From the NCBI RefSeq assembly GCF_943193205.1, contig NZ_CALPDD010000007.1, positions 1 to 64,000 on the forward strand: a stretch of 64,000 nucleotides of DNA, given 5' to 3'. The notes under the pieces are model-generated. The model worked only from the letters and a program-made list of their open reading frames with translations, ran no database searches and was not told the origin of the DNA. Every line of letters starts with the position of its first letter. Within the stretch, counting starts at the first letter, position 1. Positions 59,068 to 64,000 of the stretch are shown piece by piece. The position numbers and the translations under genes are program-made. This DNA is from Alistipes muris. Lineage in GTDB: Bacteria; Bacteroidota; Bacteroidia; Bacteroidales; Rikenellaceae.

Positions 59068-61599
59068 TTACTCTTTGACGCATCGTACCGGCATGGCCGC
59101 GAATCTGAAATAGGACGAATTATGTACGTCTTTGTCGAACGACAGGAAACTATACTCCCACTCCTTGAATCCGACGCTTCCGGAACTCGATCTTACGTAA
59201 GGGGCATTCGTATGGGTAAAACCCACGCCGGGGTGATGATATTGGCGGTTGAAATAAAATCCGGTCAAAGGATAGTCCGTGGAGAATATTCCGCGATAAT
59301 AGATCGAAGCGTAGTCGCCGTAACCTTTCCATTCGATATCCTTGAACGCTTCCAAATGGGGTACGCGCCAGCCCGGTGGGCAGGGGTCGTAAATCGTTTT
59401 CTCGTTAATCATGCTGATCGAGGCATTGCCCGTCGTTCTGTTGCCCCAAAGATTCGGATGAGAGGTATAGAGCCAGTCGAGTACGTCGGCCCGGTCGTCG
59501 CCCTCCCGAAATGATGCGCAGTCGATATAAGTCGTAGGGTGTTGTGTAGCCCAGCCGATGGTCATGATTCTATCAAATTCGTGCTGGGCTGGGTCCAGAT
59601 AGATGATTTCGTAGCCGGACAATGCCGAGCCTGCGCCCAATCCGTCCGCAGAGGTATCCGAGCGTACGAACGGGTCTTTGCGGCCCCATTGATAATAGAG
59701 GCCGCGGGCTTCGGACCGGGAACAATCGGTGGTCAGGGCGCCGAGATTGCGATCCATGAATACGGCTCCCGAAGCATAGGTGTGACAAGCCGCATTCGGA
59801 TTGTAATCGGCAGCCCAGATATGCCATGACCAGATGCATTCGCCCGCAGCGTCGAACAGCCCGACGAGGGCATTGCCGTACTGCGTTCCGGTCTCGAAGA
59901 CGATGCGCCCGTCCGAAAGCGAGACGGAGCGGATGACATCGCCACGGGCTGCGGAAGATTCCCAGAGAACTTTGGCCCTCGTGCCGGTGAGCGGTCGCGG
60001 CGTAATGTTGAGCGTGCTTTTGCCGTTGCCCATTACTCGGGCGTCGAACGAATAATGACGGTTCAGGTCCGGGACGACGTAGCAGTTGGCCGTACCGCTC
60101 GTATCGAGAGGCGTAACTGTCGTTTCGTATTCGGCATAAAATGAACGGATGCGGCTTTGGGGTTTGTAATGGTAGTTCGCGGCCGTCGAGACAAGAACCT
60201 TATAGGCGGCATCCGAGTACCAACCCCGGAATATGTAATCCGGGAGGGCAGTTGCTGTGATGGTACAGCCATCACCGTCGACCAGCACATAGAGGTGGTC
60301 GGACCTTGCCTGTGAAAAGACCGCGCCTTTGGTTTCGACGGATTTGAACGGGGCGTACAGAAGTACCTGGTTGGCGAAGCGATGCGAAAACCCGAACGTT
60401 CGGGTGAAGCCGTATTCATCGGAGACAATGACGGCATATTCGAGCGTCGCATTGGCTGCGTCGAATCGGGTCGGTGTATAGTCTATCGCAAATTCATTTT
60501 TCCCGTCGGCAAGCGTTAATTCAGTACCGGATGCGCCAACCTGCCTGCCGTCGACGTAGAATACCCGGCTGTCGCCTGCCGACGCGACTATGCGGCAGGA
60601 GAGCTGCGAATCGTTGTTCTGTTCCTCGACATGGACAAACAGACGGTGCGCAGGCCCGGCGATGCAGTAACCGTTGTGGCTGTCGCTGTCGATAGTATCC
60701 CACACGTCGACCGTGTAGCCGCTCACGCGTGTATCGATTTCATTGTCGCCCCGGATCGTGATGTCGAGGGTGTGGCTCGTGTTGGGGCGCACGTTGAAAT
60801 CCGAGGTGGCGTTCTCCCCCAGATAGATGCGATAGGCCAGCACCTTCTCGCCGCGCGTCGCGCGGATCAGGAGATAGGTGGCGTTCTCAGGGGCGTTATC
60901 GCGGTTCTTCAGCCGCGGGTCGGTGATGGCGGGATTCGTCCCCTGCGCGTTGGGCGGCAGGTAAAGGATGCCCGAGGCCCCGCGCCCCGAAAGCATCGTG
61001 CCGGGCGTGTCCGCGTAGCCACCGGCCGGGGGCATGTCGTCGTCGAAGAGAGAGACCGACTTCGGTACGGAGCATACGCGCATGGAGTGCAGCTCGATGT
61101 CGGCGGGCGCGACGGCGATGTGGTAGGCCACCTTCGCGACCCGGCGGCGGAGTTCGAGCGGCGGGAGCGTAACGGTTTTTCCCTGCGAAGCGTGGATCGT
61201 CGTTTCGAGACGTCCCGCCATCGGCAGGTCGGCATAGTCGGAGGTGTAACTGACAGCACAGGCCGCCAGCTCTGCCGGCGAAAGGTCGCCCATGTCGCGG
61301 TGCATGTTGGCGACGGCGCAGAGCGTGTAGTCGCCCGGCGGGCACTCGAAACGCAGGGTCGCGGCGCTCTGGTAGCGATGCAGGACGGTATTCCCTGCCG
61401 TGTCGTAGAGGTAGAAGTTCAGATCGCGGATGTTGTTTTCATCCGTCGAACGGGTCGAGGCCGTCATGCGCTCGGGATGCACGGTCAGCCGGACGTCGAG
61501 CATGGACGGAAAAGCGCACTCCTCCTCCGCGCCGGAGGCGCATCCCCAGAAGCCCGACAATGCCGCCAGCAGGGTCAATATCAATAATCGGTTATTCAT
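59068..61599 (-). CDS. DUF4906/FISUMP-domain fimbrial lipoprotein, probable tip adhesin
   Basis: An 843-residue lipoprotein (signal ending GFWGC). The N-terminal 300 residues share the DUF4906/Mfa2-like pattern with the next upstream gene product (RSTDENNIRDLNFYLYD, LGENATSDFNVRPNTSHTLDI). A long middle follows, then a FISUMP-type C-terminal domain (SGAVFMDRNLGALTTD, YDPCPPGWRVPHLEAF). A terminal ligand-binding domain on an Mfa2-like base suggests a fimbrial tip component. The ATG overlaps the upstream stop by 8 bases. Confidence 0.85.
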   Translation of the reverse strand: MNNRLLILTLLAALSGFWGCASGAEEECAFPSMLDVRLTVHPERMTASTRSTDENNIRDLNFYLYDTAGNTVLHRYQSAATLRFECPPGDYTLCAVANMHRDMGDLSPAELAACAVSYTSDYADLPMAGRLETTIHASQGKTVTLPPLELRRRVAKVAYHIAVAPADIELHSMRVCSVPKSVSLFDDDMPPAGGYADTPGTMLSGRGASGILYLPPNAQGTNPAITDPRLKNRDNAPENATYLLIRATRGEKVLAYRIYLGENATSDFNVRPNTSHTLDITIRGDNEIDTRVSGYTVDVWDTIDSDSHNGYCIAGPAHRLFVHVEEQNNDSQLSCRIVASAGDSRVFYVDGRQVGASGTELTLADGKNEFAIDYTPTRFDAANATLEYAVIVSDEYGFTRTFGFSHRFANQVLLYAPFKSVETKGAVFSQARSDHLYVLVDGDGCTITATALPDYIFRGWYSDAAYKVLVSTAANYHYKPQSRIRSFYAEYETTVTPLDTSGTANCYVVPDLNRHYSFDARVMGNGKSTLNITPRPLTGTRAKVLWESSAARGDVIRSVSLSDGRIVFETGTQYGNALVGLFDAAGECIWSWHIWAADYNPNAACHTYASGAVFMDRNLGALTTDCSRSEARGLYYQWGRKDPFVRSDTSADGLGAGSALSGYEIIYLDPAQHEFDRIMTIGWATQHPTTYIDCASFREGDDRADVLDWLYTSHPNLWGNRTTGNASISMINEKTIYDPCPPGWRVPHLEAFKDIEWKGYGDYASIYYRGIFSTDYPLTGFYFNRQYHHPGVGFTHTNAPYVRSSSGSVGFKEWEYSFLSFDKDVHNSSYFRFAAMPVRCVKE

Positions 61600-63217
61600 G
61601 GTTAAAGGATTTAATGGTCGACGGTACTGGATATTCGGTCGTGGGCGTGTCGATAACCTGCCCGCACGTAGTCGGATCCTGCCGCAATGAACCGTTCAGG
61701 GAGGGGATGAACGGTTTGAAGTAGAGGTAGAGCGGCGTCGGCCCGTCCAACGGGTCGCAGCAATACGTCTCCTCGAACGAGACCTCCCCCTGATGACTGG
61801 GGGCTGTGCACCAGCAGTCGATGCGGTAGCCCGCGTCGGGTACGGCCCGGAGCGTCGCCGGCTCGCTCGTGCAATAGATGGTATCGTACACGGCCGAAAG
61901 TGTTTCATGCTCGACGATGGCCAGCGCATCCTCCGATTCGATATGCCCGCAGACGCTGCGCGGGCCGTTGTGCCAGGTGCGGTAGACTTGGAAAAGATAG
62001 GCGAAAGCGTACTCGAACTCATATCGCCCGACCTCGCCGTACTTGTCCGAGACGGTCAGCGTGAACTTCAGCCGGGCATTATCGCGGGTGAAGGTCTCGG
62101 GGAAATAGGACATCGCACCGCTCCATGTGCCGGCTGCGAAGTCATATTCTTGCGGTGCGACATACCGGTCGCCGCAAAACCGACAATACGCAGCATCGCC
62201 CTCTTCGAGCGAGAGGAGGCCCCGCACCTGCATATCTTCGTAATGACCGCTCAGACGAATGTCCAGCAATCCGGCGAGGGGTTCGAGCATGAACCCGTCC
62301 TGCGGCACGCTGCGGGTCGCCATCTCGACGTCGAGGGCGTACTGGCGCAGCCGCAGATCGTTGTCGCCGAGGATTCGGATGTGGAGCGTCTGTACGGTGT
62401 TGGGCCGCACGTTGAAGTCCGAGGTGTCGTTCTCGCCCAGATAGACGTAGTAGTCGAGGACCTTGCCGCTGCGCACGGCGCGGATATGCAGGCAGGAAGC
62501 ATTGCCGGGCGCGTTGTCGGGGTTCTTCTGCCCGGGTGCTGTGATCGACGAGCGCACGCCCTGGCAGTTGGGAAGCATGTAGAACGATCCCTGCGCGGAG
62601 GCTCCGTCCCCGTCAGCCGGCGCAAGCTCCCGGTCAAGAAAGACGCTCGGGCTGAACCCCTCGACAAAGGGTCGGTAATGGGCCGGCAGGTTCACCGCCC
62701 GCACGGCGCGGATTTCGATGTCGGCTACCGATTCGTCGACTTGGATGTCGTAGTCGACCCGCGCAACGGCGCGGCGGACTTCCAGCGGAGGCAGCTCCAC
62801 CGTCCCGCTTCGGGCCGGAATCGTGATCTGCTGCACGGCGGTCATCATGAGGTCGTCGAACTCGGGGCGGTCGGGCACCGCGAAGGTCTCCAGCATTTCG
62901 GCCGTGAAGTTCCGCATATCCGTATGGGCATTGGCAACGGCATAGAGGGTGTACGCTCCCGGCAGGCACTCGAAGCGCAGGTGCGGCGTCGTGGAGTAGA
63001 CCGCATGCGCGCCGCCGGGGCCGAAGAGCAGCAGGTTGATGTCGGAGATCGTATTCTCGTCCGGCGAGCGGGTGATGCGGTCGGGATTCTCGGGCGCGAT
63101 GCGGACCTCGACCGTGACTTTCTTCTGCGGACTGCACTCCGGCAGCTCTTCATAGATGCAGCCGCTCAGCCCGCAGCAGAGCGTGAGGAGTGCGAATATC
63201 AAAAAACGGGATTTCAT
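61592..63217 (-). CDS. DUF4906/Mfa2-like fimbrial anchor lipoprotein
   Basis: A 541-residue lipoprotein (signal ending GLSGC). It has the same order of segments as the 843-residue neighbour: RSPDENTISDINLLLFGPGG, FECLPGAYTLYAVANAHTDM, LGENDTSDFNVRPNTVQTLHI, showing a tandem duplication with divergence. It lacks the FISUMP domain. Mfa2/FimB-like proteins anchor fimbriae or cap assembly. It follows the major subunit after a terminator hairpin. Confidence 0.82.
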   Translation of the reverse strand: MKSRFLIFALLTLCCGLSGCIYEELPECSPQKKVTVEVRIAPENPDRITRSPDENTISDINLLLFGPGGAHAVYSTTPHLRFECLPGAYTLYAVANAHTDMRNFTAEMLETFAVPDRPEFDDLMMTAVQQITIPARSGTVELPPLEVRRAVARVDYDIQVDESVADIEIRAVRAVNLPAHYRPFVEGFSPSVFLDRELAPADGDGASAQGSFYMLPNCQGVRSSITAPGQKNPDNAPGNASCLHIRAVRSGKVLDYYVYLGENDTSDFNVRPNTVQTLHIRILGDNDLRLRQYALDVEMATRSVPQDGFMLEPLAGLLDIRLSGHYEDMQVRGLLSLEEGDAAYCRFCGDRYVAPQEYDFAAGTWSGAMSYFPETFTRDNARLKFTLTVSDKYGEVGRYEFEYAFAYLFQVYRTWHNGPRSVCGHIESEDALAIVEHETLSAVYDTIYCTSEPATLRAVPDAGYRIDCWCTAPSHQGEVSFEETYCCDPLDGPTPLYLYFKPFIPSLNGSLRQDPTTCGQVIDTPTTEYPVPSTIKSFNHE

Positions 63218-63230
63218 AGTTTCGGGGGTT

Positions 63231-63267
63231 TAAGAAAAAGCCGCCTCCGCCCGAAGACGGAAGCGGC
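63231..63267 (-). terminator. Intrinsic terminator between major subunit and anchor genes
   Basis: A 10-bp stem with one mismatch (63240-63249 / 63258-63267) followed on the minus strand by five T, 17 nt past the stop of the major subunit gene. Confidence 0.8.
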
Positions 63268-63283
63268 GGACAAGTGAAACAGG

Positions 63284-64000
63284 TTAGGCGCCAAGATCGA
63301 CGTTCTGCGTGATGGGCGTCTCCCAATCGGCGACAGTGACCGACACGGCACACTCCTGCCCTGCGAGGCCCGTGATGTTGACCGAGATGCGGTAGTAGCC
63401 GTTGCGGAGCATCTCTCCCGCGGCCTTGCCCGCGAGTTCGACCGTGTAGGTCACTTCCGAACGGTCGTCCGTGGTCGCGGCGTTGCCGTCCAGGTCGTAG
63501 GTGGCACCGATCTCCAGCAGTGCGCGGCTGCCGGCGGTCTGAGGTCCGTTCTCGTAGAGGTAGAACAGGCTGTTGAACTTCCCCGACGCGGCGGCGGGCG
63601 TCTGCGTATGGGTAAAGGTCATCGCGCCGGGCGAGGGCGCGGACTCAGCCATGACGAGCGACTGCGAGGCGGCTTTGGAGAGCTTCACGGAGCGGATGGT
63701 GAGCGTGCCGCCGTACTTCTGCGAAAACTCCGGGTCGATCGTCGTCTGAAGGGCGACCTTCGCGACGGTGCGCTTGAGCGAAATGCCTACGTTGGTCGTG
63801 GAGTTTACCGCCCCGACCGTCAGCATCTTCATGCCCGACATGACGAAGCCGCCCGGGCGCAGGGCCTTCGAGGAGACCTCGGCGAAGGTGCCGTTGTAAT
63901 CGGCCGCGGACCGCTCGACGAGGGCCATCAGGTCTGCACGGCTCTTGACTGACGAGGCGTCGAGGTTGGCTACGGCGCAGAAAGTGCAGGTCGCGCCGGC
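63284..64000 (-). CDS. Mfa1/FimA-like fimbrial major subunit, partial
   Basis: The last 238 codons of a fimbrillin gene whose start is outside the window; the frame stays open to position 64000. Features are a FimA/Mfa1-type beta-rich domain (VGISLKRTVAKVALQT, RNGYYRISVNITGL) and a final strand ADWETPITQNVDLGA, the donor-strand C-terminus typical of Bacteroidales fimbrillins. It is the first visible gene of the fimbrial operon. A terminator follows directly, so it may be produced in excess over the anchor and tip. Confidence 0.85.
   Translation of the reverse strand, partial: AGATCTFCAVANLDASSVKSRADLMALVERSAADYNGTFAEVSSKALRPGGFVMSGMKMLTVGAVNSTTNVGISLKRTVAKVALQTTIDPEFSQKYGGTLTIRSVKLSKAASQSLVMAESAPSPGAMTFTHTQTPAAASGKFNSLFYLYENGPQTAGSRALLEIGATYDLDGNAATTDDRSEVTYTVELAGKAAGEMLRNGYYRISVNITGLAGQECAVSVTVADWETPITQNVDLGA

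Overview
The window looks like a chromosome segment from a gut Bacteroidales bacterium, most likely Alistipes or a close relative. Supporting signs are the high GC of the native genes, promoters of the Bacteroidetes form TAnnTTTG, an uppS-bamA-ompH-ompH cluster, a TamL-type lipoprotein, DUF4290 and DUF4492 proteins, cytochrome bd oxidase and a Mfa/Fim-type fimbrial operon. The genus is an inference; no rRNA gene is present.

Positions 1-40,000 are ordinary native chromosome. From left to right: dapF with two small followers; nitroreductase and tamL; an AraC regulator; the outer-membrane assembly cluster nadK, uppS, bamA, ompH, ompH (minus strand) divergent from pdxJ and cca; initiator tRNA-Met; a five-gene heterodisulfide-reductase-like iron-sulfur/flavin operon (15,192-20,144); folA, thyA and an LpxH-like gene; a TlpA-like lipoprotein; DUF4290; an unusual sigma-54 activator; gph-nhaC; DUF4492-cydA-cydB; fabI; an HdeD-like protein; an ECF sigma factor followed by a 49-codon acidic gene; proS; manganese catalase; a FadL-like porin; and a low-complexity lipoprotein.

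At 40,233 a tRNA-Ser(CGA) gene has been used as the integration site of an 11.2-kb, lower-GC mobilizable element (40,308-51,551) bounded by a 13-bp direct repeat. Its cargo (Mef-type efflux, Lnu-type nucleotidyltransferase), mobilization and primase genes, integrase, size and tRNA-Ser target all match what is known of the Bacteroides mobilizable transposon NBU2. The insertion has separated the tRNA gene from what appears to be its own terminator, now at 51,576.

Just beyond is a second integrase gene (51,791) with a nested palindrome in front of it. It is followed by two excisionase-like HTH genes (one broken by a stop codon), then an AT-rich restriction-modification island (EcoRII-like endonuclease, Dcm-like methyltransferase, Vsr nuclease). 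The last 6.8 kb is a minus-strand fimbrial operon: a major subunit cut by the window edge, two DUF4906-type lipoproteins, a DUF3575 protein and two lipoproteins. An intrinsic terminator lies right after the major subunit gene.

The most interesting items are the Hdr-like operon ending in a membrane/Fe-S fusion, the sigma-54 activator lacking a DNA-binding domain, the TlpA homologue without its cysteine pair, the tRNA-Ser insertion junctions, and the palindromes in the two mobile regions. No CRISPR array, rRNA operon or IS transposase was seen.
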